A stretch of 64,000 bases of DNA from Microvelia longipes (lineage: Eukaryota; Arthropoda; Insecta; Hemiptera; Veliidae), in NCBI GenBank assembly GCA_018340805.1, contig JACMZG010001911.1, positions 58,134,959 to 58,198,958 on the forward strand, written 5' to 3'. Below are positions 33,005-62,376 of this stretch, piece after piece (within the stretch, counting starts at the first letter, position 1; each line of letters starts with the position of its first letter). Below the pieces are notes generated by a model, which was not told the origin of the DNA, made no database searches, and was given only the letters and a program-made list of their open reading frames with translations. The position numbers and the translations under genes were made by a program.

Positions 33005-33480
33005 TGCAGCAAAGCGTCATATGCTGGAGACGATGTCATAGGCTCGATACGATCCCATATGCTCTGAACAATGTCCTATGTTTGAGATAATGTTGTGTGC
33101 AGGAGAAGTCATCTACTCGAGACAATGTCCTATGACCGAGATAGTGTTAAGGTCGAGATAATTTTATAAGGTGGAGTTATGTCCTATTATCGAGATTATG
33201 TCCTATGCTCGGGATAATGTCATAAGGTCGAGATAATGACATAAGCTCGAAATAATGTTCAATGCTGAATTTAAGAATTTAATGCCATGAGTTCGAGATA
33301 ATGTCATATGCTCGAGACAATGTCCTATGGTTGAGTTAATGTTCTATGCTGGATACAATGTTATATACTAGAGACGCCATCTGATTGAGACAAATCAGAT
33401 GCTTGAAACAATGTCTTATGTTCCAGAAAATGGTTAATGCTTGAGAAAATGTCAAATACTCAAGACAGTGTAACTGTGTA
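33005..33480. repeat. Degenerate 19-20-bp tandem repeat
   Basis: About two dozen diverged copies of TGCTCGAGATAATGTCATA, in the putative 3' flank of the dopamine transporter gene. Confidence 0.85.
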
Positions 33481-33950
33481 CAGCGATTAAACAATATCTC
33501 CCTACTTCAGGGAAAAATCATCAACTGAAATCCTAGTAAAATAATTATACCACCAAAACAGTAAAATGAATTTCAGGTTTTGGTTAGATATATTATATAC
33601 GTCACAGTACATTTTCTTGCTGAAAAATTTAAAGAGTCAGCAATTTATTTTGTAATTTTTGCAGCATGACGTCTTTAACAGTTTACTTTTGAAAACAAAG
33701 CGTCTTTAAAAAAATGCTTTGAAAAACTTATTGACGAATAGATTATTGAATGAAAGGGATGGAACCGATCATATTTTATAATTTGTACGAAATATTATTG
33801 GATTTTCTATTGTTGTTGTAAAAACCCTTAACTCGGCAATTAAACTATAAAAATTAGCATGACGATAAAATTATTCCAAGACTATCCAACTCAATATCAC
33901 CCTCCGGAAAAGGTAGCAGCTGACACCTGAAGACACGATGGATATGATTC

Positions 33951-52223
<18,273 letters not shown>

Positions 52224-52597
52224 CTGCAATTAATTATTCATATATTTATGTTTATTATTTAAACCAACTTTTGAAATGAGCCCTTTAAAAGAAATTCAAA
52301 AACAAGGGGCTCTTACATAAAGGCAATATTAATAAAGATAACAAGACAAATACATGCAAGGTAAAGAACCGTATGACATTTTAAATAGCTAAACAATAGG
52401 TATGTAAAAATATCATTTATTCATGTTTATGTTTATCCATAGATAAACAGTATAAACACGTATGGTTCACGTCTGAGTGTTTTAGGAACAATTAATTGAT
52501 AACTTTGTGTTTTTTTATTTAAGTTGGGGGCCTGATCACTAGAGTCTTGAAGAGCGCTAGTAGTAAGAACCTATTTGCTCTAGTCTCTAATAGATTT
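52224..52597. other. DAT intron sequence, nothing recognised
   Basis: No exon for TM1/TM2 (the expected NVWRFPYLCYKNGGGAF string) was found on the minus strand here or further right. Confidence 0.5.

Positions 52598-52640
<43 letters not shown>
52598..52640. repeat. (TA)n microsatellite
   Basis: Alternating TA tract. Confidence 0.95.
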
Positions 52641-52642
<2 letters not shown>

Positions 52643-52644
52643 GT

Positions 52645-53290
52645 TTAAACTTTGTAGCTTATAACTCGAAAACTACTTAAAGAATCTAGACCAAAGTTTG
52701 AACTTAGACTTATCATCTATCAGAAGGAGTCAATAGGGAATACAATAGGGAAGTAGTGTACAAAATCTTTTTTAATGCTTACAGCCCGAAATCGAATTGA
52801 TAGATCTTGACTAAACTATAACTTAGAATGCTCAAAGGTCTGAGTAGTCACCTTTTAAGTCTTATCGAGACCCGTTCGAAAATAATATAGGTTTAGTGCA
52901 ACACTAAATTTGAAATGCTTACAAATTAGAATCTAATCGATGGATTTTGACTAAACTCAACACTTAAACGACTCATAGATCATATTGACCACTCTATATG
53001 TCTCAACAGATTTCCTTCACAAATAACAATAGGGGGTTAGTGTAAAAAAAAGTTTTAGATGCATAAATATCGGAATCTAAATGATGCATCTTGACTAAAC
53101 TTTAAACTTAGACTACTTATGGGTCAGAATGAACATATTTAATGACTCATCGAAATCCGTTCTCAAATAACAATAGAGTTAGTATAAGGAAATCAAATTT
53201 GAGTCTTATATCACGGAATTTTATCGATAAAGCTTGACCAAAATTTAAACTTAGAATAGGTCAGAATGAACAAATTTTATGCGTCATTGA
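52645..53290. repeat. Diverged long-period tandem repeat (about 135 bp x 5)
   Basis: Blocks recur about every 135 bp: CTTGACTAAACTTTAAACTT, then a GGTCAGAATGAAC-type block, a CATCGAAATCCGTTC-type block and AATAACAATAGGG. They are strongly diverged, so this is an old array. Confidence 0.7.
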
Positions 53291-53809
53291 GATATTTTTT
53301 AAAATTATAACCTGAACACAATGAACACCGTTTATGTCTAAAATAATATAAAAAATTATATTTATATATCTATAATAATATTATTTTGTTTTCTAAAATA
53401 ATAGGCAGTTATTGAATTGTTGCAATCCATTGCATATTTTGTTAAGAATTTTATTGTATTCTTAATAAAAGTAAAAAAATACGATTTTTTGAAGAATTGT
53501 ATTTTTGATCGTCAACATATCAAAACAAGGAACCACAAGCAATCACAAAGTACGGCTTGGGAATCACCGGATAGACAAAATATCTTAAACAAAACATTTC
53601 TTTGCTGTTACAGCTGTCAACAACTTCTAATTTGTTTAGTCCTTAAAGGAATAATTCATAATTTGTTCTTTGGTAAATAAAATATTTGCCGAGCGAAGCT
53701 CGGGTAACACTGCTAGTATATTAATAACACTAGCGGAATAGCACTGTCGTTTTCTTAAAAAAAATAATAGTTCATTTTGAATGTTTTAAACTTATTTTCA
53801 AATTTGCTA

Positions 53810-53936
53810 TCTCAAAATATTGAGATAGCAATTAATTGGCTCTATAATACGGCAGGCTATCTCAAAATATTGAGATAGCAATTAATTGGCTCTATAATAC
53901 GGCAGGCTATCTCAAAATATTGAGATAGCCTTGAAT
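53810..53936. repeat. 50-bp direct repeat (x2.5) with internal palindrome
   Basis: CTATCTCAAAATATTGAGATAG, a perfect 22-bp palindrome in each unit (written here only to identify it by its half CTATCTCAAAA), is followed by CAATTAATTGGCTCTATAAT and ACGGCAGG. The units are almost identical. Confidence 0.92.
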
Positions 53937-53941
53937 ATTTA

Positions 53942-54260
53942 TTGTTACTTTTCCTCATTTATACCGCAGTTATTGAAAAAGTTTTGTGTTCGCGAAAAAA
54001 TTCGAAACCGAGATGAAACCGGAATTATCAGTTTAAGTTGTTTTAAAGTCCCCTGAGTGGTTTTCTCAAAGTTGTCTGTCAGTATGTGTGTGAGTGTGTG
54101 TGTGTTAGATCCAAGTGTATTCATGCTAGAGAGTTAAAACTTCAGTCCACCGCTGTAGTTGTGCTATTCGGAAAATAATTTTTTATAACGACATTAACCC
54201 GCAATGATGACTCAGGGATATTCATATCTAACAGCAAATATCGACGGTAGCTGATTCTTC
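53942..54260 (+). repeat. ACTTTTCCTCATT-family repeat copy
   Basis: TTACTTTTCCTCATTTATAC, CCGAGATGAAACCGGAATTA, GTCTGTCAGTATGTG(TG)n and AGAGAGTTAAAAC in the same order as at 55610. Confidence 0.65.
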
Positions 54261-55609
54261 GATATTCATGTATAATATGAGACATAAATAACAAAAACAT
54301 TGTTCATTTGAAAATCCGTTTAAAATACCACGGCTTAAAGTTGCTAATAACACTCTTATTGTAATGACTTTATTTTATCTTTATATCTTTTTTTTTTTAC
54401 TTTATTGGGATAATTAACAACTTCCTGCTTCACTAAAGACAAACGGAAGTAATCTTAAAGCATGGTGGAAGAAAATGCAAATGATCTGGTTTTTGTGGTA
54501 ATGACTGTTATTTATGCTCTAATTTCTAAATAAAGACCAACTACAAAAAAAAAATTCAATAAAATATACCTTAAAATAGAACGAACGTAATGTAATTCAT
54601 TTTACTTAAACCTTTTAGATTTTTTAAAATTAAATCAAATTTGAAATTTGCCTTAGTATTTCAAACAAAGGAGCCAAAATAAAGATGCAGTAGTTCAGAG
54701 AGATATATTACTCAATACATTGAAAGGCCTGAAACATCTTTGTGGGGCTCTCAGGGGCTCTGTGTAACCTCATTAAAACCTCCTTCAAGAGTGAGTTAAG
54801 GTTATAATAAATCAATGGATTTCGGCTTCCCGCACATTGTCTGTGTTTTTATTTAAACTTTCTACTGTATAAGTTACTGTAATTTTGTACTGATTATTTG
54901 ATTATATTTATAAGCGTACGTGGTCAGGTAACTTTTTCGATGTTTCAAAACATAACCTGTAGTAATAATATCTCTATGTTGAGAGGCCTGAAACAACTAA
55001 TCCTAATTGGGGGTTCTGTGTAACCTCCAAGATACCTTCTCTAAGAGTGAGTTAAGGTTATAATAAATTAACTGTCGTCTGTTTTATGCAAATTGTTTGG
55101 GATTATTTTTTATTGTAAACGTTCTATTATATAAGCTACTGTAATAGTCAGAGGTGTTCAGGTTACTTCAATCATGTTTCGAATTGCAACCGTCACAATA
55201 TACAGAAGTAACAGACAGGTCACGTTTTATAACCGGAGTCTGAAGGTTTTGATTTAAAAACGATTCAAATGATTATTTTTTTGTTTTCCAACTGTTTCAT
55301 CTCACTATAGGATCTTGAATAGTTCGAGTGAAAAATTTGGTGTTAATTCCATGAAAATGAGTAAAAATTTGAGTGCTAAATATGGTTTTAATGTGTTACA
55401 ATGACGAGTAAACATTTTAAAAGATGTAAACAGAAATTACATGGGGTATTTGTTTTTGCATTAAATAGTTGAATTTTTGTTCATAATTTTAAATGTATAC
55501 ATTTAAAATTATGATATACACTATAAAGATATATCTTTATACTGTGGAGCAAAAGTCACTCTCTGTTAAATTGTGAACTCTAAGACATAAATGAAGATAA
55601 CTTGGGTAT
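54261..55609. other. Intergenic, repeat fragments only
   Basis: Blocks starting GGCCTGAAACATC (54724) and GGCCTGAAACAAC (54983) with GTTAAGGTTATAATAAAT are two copies of one repeat. No gene is seen. Confidence 0.5.
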
Positions 55610-55990
55610 TTTTACTTTTCCTTATTTATACCGTAGGTATATAGGAAAAGTATTGTGTTTGCAAAAATTCCCGAAACCGGGATGTCACAGGAATTATCCG
55701 TTTCAGGCGTTTTTAAGGCCTCCCGAGTGGTTTTCTCAAAGTTGTCTGTCTGTGTATGTGTGTGTGTGTGTTATTATCGTAGCACCCAGTGTATTTATGC
55801 TAGAGAGTTAAAATTTTGTACAAAAATCAGTCTACCGCTGTAGTTGAGCTATTCGGAAAATATTTTTTTTATAACGTCATTAACTCGCAATAATGACTCA
55901 GCGGTCATAATGACCAGTGAGATTTGGCACGCAAACGACTATGTATAAGCCTAATATATGTGCCAAGTTTCACCTCATTATTAGCATTAG
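55610..55990 (+). repeat. ACTTTTCCTCATT-family repeat, best-preserved copy
   Basis: Starts TTACTTTTCCTTATTTATAC and runs through CAGGAATTATCCGTTTCAGG, TTTTTAAGGCCTCCCGAGTG, the (TG)n block, TAGAGAGTTAAAATTTTGTA and GTGCCAAGTTTCACC. Open frames through it (about 60-70 codons) are repeat translations. Confidence 0.7.
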
Positions 55991-56189
55991 TTCATTTTTT
56001 ATTGAATGACTTGTGTACGTTATTTTAAGGGTGGGTAGAACGCGAACTTAAAATGCTATCCCAGGTCTCCCATACGTAATTTTTAAGATAGAGACGTAAT
56101 TTTTTTTTTTAATTTAAAACTATTAAAATGCCAAAGGGTACCTAGAAAAAAATATAAAATTGGAAAATGGTTCAATTGAGTTGAAATTT

Positions 56190-56300
56190 GGTACAAGTGT
56201 ATACCTAATAAATATGTACTCTACGTTAAGTTTGATAAGTACATCCATGATTTTTGTTGGATCATAAAAGTTAAGGAGCATTGAGCGTGGTCAGGGCTAT
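56190..56300 (+). repeat. Family D repeat fragment
   Basis: TTTTTGTTGGATCATAAAAG and GAGCATTGAGCGTGGTCAGG match 19400-19460. Confidence 0.65.
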
Positions 56301-57069
56301 TTTTTAAGAAAAAGATACTTTTTTGGTGAAGTAGTTAACTTTAGGGGCCTCATAAAAAAAAGTGGAAAGTAAAATTTGATTACGCGTGTTGGGGTTCTAG
56401 GGGCGATTACAAGAAATTTTGCCCTTTGCATATTTTTACAATTTATTATTATAAAAAATGATTATTTAAAAAAATACATTTAAATGAAAAGAATCATATT
56501 ATTAATCTTAAGAGATAAAAATCGGTTCTGACAACAAAATGAAAATTTAACTTTGTATAACGCAAATTTATAAAGAAATATATCACATAATATTCCATAA
56601 GCATTAAAGACAATGCAATAAAAATTGCTCTTAAAATAATCACTGGTGAAAAAAGGTTCTATAATTCTAAGGTTTTCGTTGAAAGGCTTAAAACTCAAGA
56701 GAATTGTCATAAGAGAGGGTTAACCCCCCCTCTTTCTGGTTGCCTAAAGTGGCCCCTCGTTTCCTGCCGAGGTTTTAGGGCAGGAAAGGAAAATGAAGAC
56801 GGGGCTTTTCTATCGCACATTCAGCGGCTAATGGGGCTCCAAATCTTTTTTTATTTTTACACTTTTTTCTTACATTACGTTAAAGAATATTTTCCAAGCT
56901 ATTACATCTATCAGGATAAATTATTATTACATAGTTCTGTACCAGACGAACAAAATAAACATAAAAAGAGAAACTTTAATGAAACTGTTGATTTATTTAA
57001 TTTCATACTAGTTATGACTGAAATTTCAGAACTGGTAACTTGGTGATATAAGAAATTAACCCATGAGTT
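56301..57069. other. Intergenic, nothing recognised
   Basis: Two frames of about 70 codons on opposite strands show no domain. A C-rich patch lies near 56720-56780. Confidence 0.4.
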
Positions 57070-57441
57070 CTGTGATGATCCGCCATATTTAGATATTGAT
57101 ATTTGTTGTTAACCCCCCCCCCTTATTATGTACAGCCCTCGTGTTGCTAGACGTAACCTCTCTCTCTCTCTCACTAACGAGCCTGGAGGTAGGTTGGGTC
57201 GAGTAATTACTACAATTTTAATTGTAAGTAGACCGGCCTCGGTAGCGCAGGAGGCAGCACGTAAGTCTCATGATCTTAAGGTCGTGAGTTCGATCCTTGT
57301 AGTAATTACTCGACCCAACCTACCTCCAGGCTCGTTAGTGAGAGAGAGAGAGGTTACGTCTAGCAACACGAGGCTATACATAATAAGGGGGAGGGGGTTA
57401 ACAACAAATATCAATATCTAAATATGGCGGATCATCACAGT
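57070..57441. mobile_element. Palindromic element with a tRNA-Met-like loop, 372 bp
   Basis: Left arm 57070-57214 (CTGTGATGATCCGCCATATT to GTAATTACTACAA) and right arm 57297-57441 are near-perfect complements, including a (CT)n/(AG)n stretch and a run of C's against G's. The loop 57215-57296 carries the tRNA-like sequence. It could be an inverted dimer of one SINE. The open frame 57128-57421 is a by-product. Confidence 0.85.
57236..57296 (+). repeat. Elongator tRNA-Met-like sequence, truncated
   Basis: From GCCTCGGTAGCGCAGGAGGC through GTCTCATGATCTTAAGG to TCGTGAGTTCGATCC it follows a eukaryotic elongator tRNA-Met closely (A-box TAGCGCAGGAGG, CAT anticodon, B-box GAGTTCGATCC). The 3' half of the T arm and the acceptor strand are absent; the sequence goes straight into the right arm. 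It is therefore a tRNA-derived head, not a working gene. Confidence 0.7.
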
Positions 57442-57739
57442 TCCTAGTTTATTTTTACTTTTCTTCCCTTACTAACGTTGGTATTAGGAAAAGATCTGTA
57501 CTACAAAGTAGCGAGACTGAAGTAGTACAGACTTAAGCTTTGAATTATCATGAAATTCGGATGACGAGTGAACCAAGAACAAAGTAGTGAGGAAAAGTAC
57601 CATGGTACCCTGTACCCGTTTTTTATTCTTGTTTTCAAAATATTTGCATACATTTCCATACATTTCTAAGAACTAGGAAAATATTAAATTTGGGTCCAGT
57701 GGTTTGGTAGGGGCGTTTTAATAACCTTAGTAGTAAGAA
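57442..57739. other. Intergenic, repeat scraps
   Basis: TTTTTACTTTTCTTCCCTTA (57451) and CCATGGTACCCTGTACCCG (57600-57618) are degraded ends of the repeat families above. Confidence 0.35.
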
Positions 57740-58025
57740 ACGTCGTCACTAGGACTTAATTCTCAGAGAAAATACTTCACATTACGTTCTTCGGAATTAA
57801 TTGATGGTCATAGTGAGTTCAAGCTCTGTCGGCGCCCTGATGAGTTGGACGTAACGAAACAGAGTGAGACATCAGAGTAGTAACGAAACAGATGTCGAGC
57901 CATCAATGATCACAAATGCCGAATGATGGAACCGTTCTCAGATGTAGCATTGCATTTTGCTTGTTACATTACCTAGGTGACTCTCGCACAATTATATTGT
58001 GTCAACTATCCTTGTCTATATCAAA
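57740..58025 (-). mobile_element. Family A MITE, copy in reverse sense
   Basis: Contains GTCGGCGCCCTGATGAGTTG, GATGTCGAGCCATCAATGAT, GATGGAACCGTTCTCAGATG and the end CGCACAATTATATTGTGTCA, all as in 2269-2634. The left end is diverged. Confidence 0.75.
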
Positions 58026-58982
58026 TGATATAGGACTTAATTCCCTTATACCTGGGGAATATAAACCGCTCTAAAAATGCCGAGTTAGACTCGCGCAGCG
58101 CTTGTACGTCTTGCTTTATGTAAGCAACATAATTTATGTTCTATAAACATAAAAATACTTTAGTACACAAAAAAATCAAACAAGTACTAAAATATAAAAC
58201 CAAAGAACTTCTTCAATAGACCAGGTGCTATTGTTATTATTTAATCTTATTTTATTTAATGGACAAGTTTAATTAAAACATGAAAGTTTACCTCTTTATG
58301 TGTATTTTTAATTGCATCCATTCATTTGTCAAATGGTGTATGGACAAACCAGATAAAATAAATAACTGAAGTTTCTAATGTCTAGTTGTTTCATTAAAAT
58401 AAGTTTTTGTTAAAACCAACAGCTGGCTTTACAGAAAGTAAATATAGGAGAAACAATGGGGTGCGTCAAATGAACACTGCGAGACCATCAAAGAATCATC
58501 AATACTTTACTTTAAATGTTTGATTTAAGTTTTGTTAGAAATATAAACGAGTTTCTACGGAATTTATTATTTTAAAATGTATGTATAGGGGTTTGAATAA
58601 AGAGTATTTATTTCAAAAAGCAAATGTACAGAAGATAAAAGTTCCTTTGCGAACTTTATAACCAATTCTGGAACAAATCGCCAAAATAAACTTGAGCAAC
58701 ATGAAATATTTCAGGCCATCATTAATATGTTTGCTAAAGAAAAGTGTTTAAAAATCTATGCATGCATATATAAGTATATATTGTATTGTTTTCTACATAA
58801 ATTTATATTGTTTGTTACCATAATAAATGTCTGGAAACTCTTTCCTCAACCTCACGCTTTTGCTTTTTGAGGGAGTGACAGCCAATTGTTTTGTTTAAGG
58901 ATACAATTATATGAAATTACAGAAGTGCTATATTTAATTTTATTTTTTTTAATTTGAATTTTCAATTATTTTTAACACAATA
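58026..58982. other. Intergenic, nothing recognised
   Basis: AT-rich; no exon or RNA gene is supported. Confidence 0.4.
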
Positions 58983-59100
58983 TAAGCAGAAAGGGCCTTC
59001 AGCGTTTTTGCCTCGACGCTTCGCGGTTTGGCCGCTACGCGGAGTCGGCGGTTGGAGGCGCTTTGTAGCTCCCGCTCCTCCCCTTAACGGTTGTTGTTCT
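58983..59100. other. GC-rich island in AT-rich surroundings
   Basis: CTCGACGCTTCGCGGTTTGG, CCGCTACGCGGAGTCGGCGG and GGCGCTTTGTAGCTCCCGCT contrast sharply with the neighbours. Translation gives Pro/Arg-rich sequence without a recognised domain. The small inverted patterns suggest a transposon fragment. Confidence 0.35.
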
Positions 59101-59179
59101 TTATCACTTCGTTATATTACTAGTTTTTATAAATGGCAAACTGTCACGATATAAGCGAATTTTCAAATGTATTATAACA

Positions 59180-59336
59180 AATGGCTAAAATCAGTTAACA
59201 GCGTGAGGAAATAGTGTTAAAGAACCAATAAGGTTGGTCCGATTTGAAGTGGTGGGCGTGTTTTGACATCCAGGAATAACCTCATTGGCTCCCTAGTATT
59301 ATTTTTCCCACGCTGTCAACTAATTTTAGTCGTGTG
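59180..59336. mobile_element. Short MITE with family B-like termini, second copy
   Basis: GGCTAAAATCAGTTAACAGC at one end, CTGTCAACTAATTTTAGTCG at the other, and the same CCAATAAGGTTGGT and CCTCATTGGCTCCC core as 38797-38970. Confidence 0.78.
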
Positions 59337-59337
59337 C

Positions 59338-59478
59338 AGAGGGGGGGGGGGGTTTAACTTAAATGAGAAAAAGTTTGGATTCGATTATCGCAAGTTACTG
59401 AAAATTAGCGCTGCGGCGGGCCGGTGCAGACAACTCATAAACTAACCCCAGTAGCGTTCCGAAAATGACCGATTATAA
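59338..59478 (+). mobile_element. Family C element, truncated 5' fragment
   Basis: A run of G's, then TTTAACTTAAATGAGAAAAA, GCGCTGCGGCGGGCCGGTGC and ACTAACCCCAGTAGCGTTCC match the first 140 bp of 8409-9182. It stops where the next foldback element begins. Confidence 0.75.
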
Positions 59479-59482
59479 TTTT

Positions 59483-59813
59483 CAGTAATTAGCCGGATTT
59501 GTGATAAATGAAGCCTATTTCCGTAGTAGTGCACGCTCTTTTGGTTAATCTCAAAGAGTATTTACATTCACTCAACGATTTATTTTTAATCTAACTTGGT
59601 ACATACATAACTACTGTTAGACGTCAATGTTAACAAATATAACATGTCAAAATATAACACAAAATATTGACGTCTAACAGTAGTTATGTATTACCAAGTT
59701 AGATTAAAATAAAGTTGAGTGAATGTAAATACTCTTTGAGATTAACCAAAAGAGCGTGCACTACTACGGAAATAGGCTTCATTTATCACAAATCCGGCTA
59801 ATTACTGAACATT
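59483..59813. mobile_element. Foldback MITE, about 331 bp
   Basis: Arms CAGTAATTAGCCGGATTTGT to GACGTCAAT (59483-59628) and its complement (59667-59813) are nearly perfect; the spacer is about 40 AT-rich bases. No coding capacity. Confidence 0.88.
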
Positions 59814-60189
59814 TTGAAAAAAAAGTTACAAAAAATGTTTGTTGGTGATCTATTTGGTTTGTTCAATGTTCTAGAAGGCCGTGGATATTCGTCCGCGCCT
59901 TATCAATAAAACCAGAATTAATATTGATAATAAAGTTAGTGAACCATACATAGTAAAAAATGTGTGAAACATATCAGCTCAGTCTAAATACTATATGAAG
60001 ATTTGTTATTTTTAAGTATGTTTGTAGGGTCACTTTTGCCAGTGAAACATATTTTATAAACATTGGGGTCTGGACTAATAACAAAGTTGATTATTGAACC
60101 AAGTTTCGTTTTGATCCAAGAAAGCGTTTGATAGTTATCATGTCCCATAGAAAAGTCTAGGAAACAAAAATCTCGTACATACAAACACA

Positions 60190-60197
60190 CACTCACG

Positions 60198-60239
<42 letters not shown>

Positions 60240-60258
60240 CACCACACACACACACATA
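60190..60258. repeat. (CA)n microsatellite
   Basis: CA repeats with short interruptions; a weaker run follows at 60460-60484. Confidence 0.95.
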
Positions 60259-60299
60259 TTATTATTATATATTCTTGATCAGTGAGTCCCCTATTTCCA

Positions 60300-60792
60300 A
60301 AAAAATCTCCCCCCCCTCATGACCCCAACCCCATAAGCTTATTGTTCTTTGTAAATTCGCTAAAAAATCTCTTTTGTAAGAGTTAGAGTATCGCAATTTA
60401 AGATTTGGGATATTTAAGGGATTTACTTACTTATGAATAAAAATCTCGTATATACAACACACACTCACGCACACACACACACATATAGTTAGTTCCTGTG
60501 AGTTCCTTTAAAGTTTCCTTTACTCAGATCAAACAGTATAAAACTAAAGAGACAAGGAGGGAGAGATTTTTGGTAAGTATGATAAAAAAAGTGAATCAAC
60601 TCTACATTAAACGGCCCATTCGCCTTTATAAACGAAATAAAGAAGTGATTTGTCAGAAAGATTACCAGATGGACCCAATGGATGCCCAATTTCCTTACTT
60701 GCCCTTTACTCGATGGGCCCCTAAAAGACTTTAAATTTACCTTATTTTTTACTATTCTACTATGTTAAGTATTCCAATTTATTGCTACTCCC

Positions 60793-60823
<31 letters not shown>

Positions 60824-61559
60824 ACAAAAGTAAGGGTTCTCTTTTTCGGGAGTGAATTCGTGCAAGTCTATTTCCTGGGTTAGAGACCTTATTTTTCTTT
60901 CTCTACTTTACTTGATTGATTAGGAAAGCAGATATCAGTTAGTTGTTTCCATTTTTTTAGTTAATTTGTATCCTAAATACACATTTTCAAAACTCACAAC
61001 TAAATATCCTCTAAAGCTGCAACATTCTCTGAATTTTACAAAAAAAAATACGAAAACATATTTTAATAAATTACAATCCTTTGGTCTGCAAGAATTCAAT
61101 ATAGGAGTGAGTCAACAGTGAGATATTAATCAAAGCTTTATAATATCTCACCGGTATGTTTATCTTTTATTATTTTTACACAGAGTTTTTTTATTTTTAA
61201 TTTTTCTGTTAATTACTGGTGATCTTAGTTTTTATCTTTTTGCAATTGCTATTTTTTATTTGTTACTTAGTCATTTAATACCTGTGTCATCTTGTGTTAT
61301 GGCGACCAAAATAAGTTGAAAACCAGTTTATTCTATGGTTGTACAGTGTTTTTCAATAGATAGATTTAATTTTCCTATGTTTTTCAAGTCGTAACCTCTT
61401 TATTACATGTAGATCTTTAATTAATAAACATAAATGTTGAATTATCTTCAGTTTGCTTTTATAAGTTATTCAATGTTTAATAATAGAACACCAATAATGT
61501 CTTGTAAATTAATTCTTTTTAAAACTCTGTTAAAAACAATTAAAATACAGGTCTATCTT
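60300..61559. other. Intergenic, no gene recognised
   Basis: A 78-codon basic frame at 60498-60734 has no recognisable domain. A run of T's lies at 60790-60819. AT-rich otherwise. Confidence 0.4.
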
Positions 61560-62360
61560 AGTAAGTCTGTAGCAGTAAAGTCAGTAGTCTATTTTAGTAG
61601 TATTAGTAGTAGTAGTCATGTCTATTTTGTAGTCGTATAGTAAAAGTCCAGTAGTCGATTATAGTATCTGTAGTAGTATTAAGTAGTCTATGTTAGTAGT
61701 CTGTAGTAGTGTCAGTTATTCTATAGTTTACTATTTTATAAACAGATTTCTTTTGTTTTTTCAATATTTTTGCCTTCTGATCAAATTCAATTCAATATAC
61801 AATATAAAATCTTTAAAGTAAAAAAAAAATAATTCATTCCCTTTTAAGCTTCAATTCATTAGTATAAAAGAGAAGTAGGTAACACAATTTAAAGGTAGTC
61901 TTAGTAATAGGCGTAGTCTATTTAGTGTCGTAATAGTCAGTAGTCTATTTTTAGTGTCAGTCATTTCTATTTTACTTTTATAAAGTCTATTTTAGTAGAA
62001 TGTAGTAGTATTAGTCAGTAGTCTGTAGTAGTAAAAGTCAGTAGTCGATTTTAGTAGTCTGTAGTAGTAGTCAGTAGTCTATTTTAGTAGTCTGTAGTAG
62101 TAGTAAGTATTCTATGTTAGTAGTCTGTAGTAATAGTCAGTAGTCTATTTTAGTAGTCTGTAGTAGTTGTCAGTTGTCTATTTTACTATTTATAAACAGA
62201 TTTCTTGTTGTTTTCAATTATTTTTGCCTTCTGATCAAATTCAATGTAAAGGGTATGCAATATAAAATTCTTTAAAGTAATAAATAAAACAATAATTCAT
62301 TCCCTTTTAGTTTCAATTCATTATTTATAAAAGAGAAGTAAGTAACACAATTTAAAGGAA
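61560..62360. repeat. GTAGT-rich minisatellite with a 450-bp tandem duplication
   Basis: Degenerate units of TAGTCTGTAGTAGTAGTCAG + TAGTCTATTTTAG fill 61560-61735 and 61905-62185. The non-repeat segment TTTTTGCCTTCTGATCAAAT through AACACAATTTAAAGG occurs at 61768-61893 and again at 62222-62357. The whole block is thus duplicated. Confidence 0.85.
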
Positions 62361-62376
62361 AAAGGATCGTGTAGAG

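Noticed and set aside
54960..56300. Possible coding exons in 55602-55843
   Set aside because: The frames fall on an interspersed repeat with copies elsewhere and include its (TG)n block.
57236..57296. Functional tRNA-Met gene
   Set aside because: The 3' acceptor strand and half of the T stem are missing, so it cannot fold into a mature tRNA.
57128..57421. 97-codon frame with a plausible start
   Set aside because: It lies wholly inside the palindromic tRNA-like element and its two halves are complementary sequence.
60498..60734. 78-codon basic frame as a small gene
   Set aside because: No domain, no splice context and no recognisable homology; the opposite strand is equally open.
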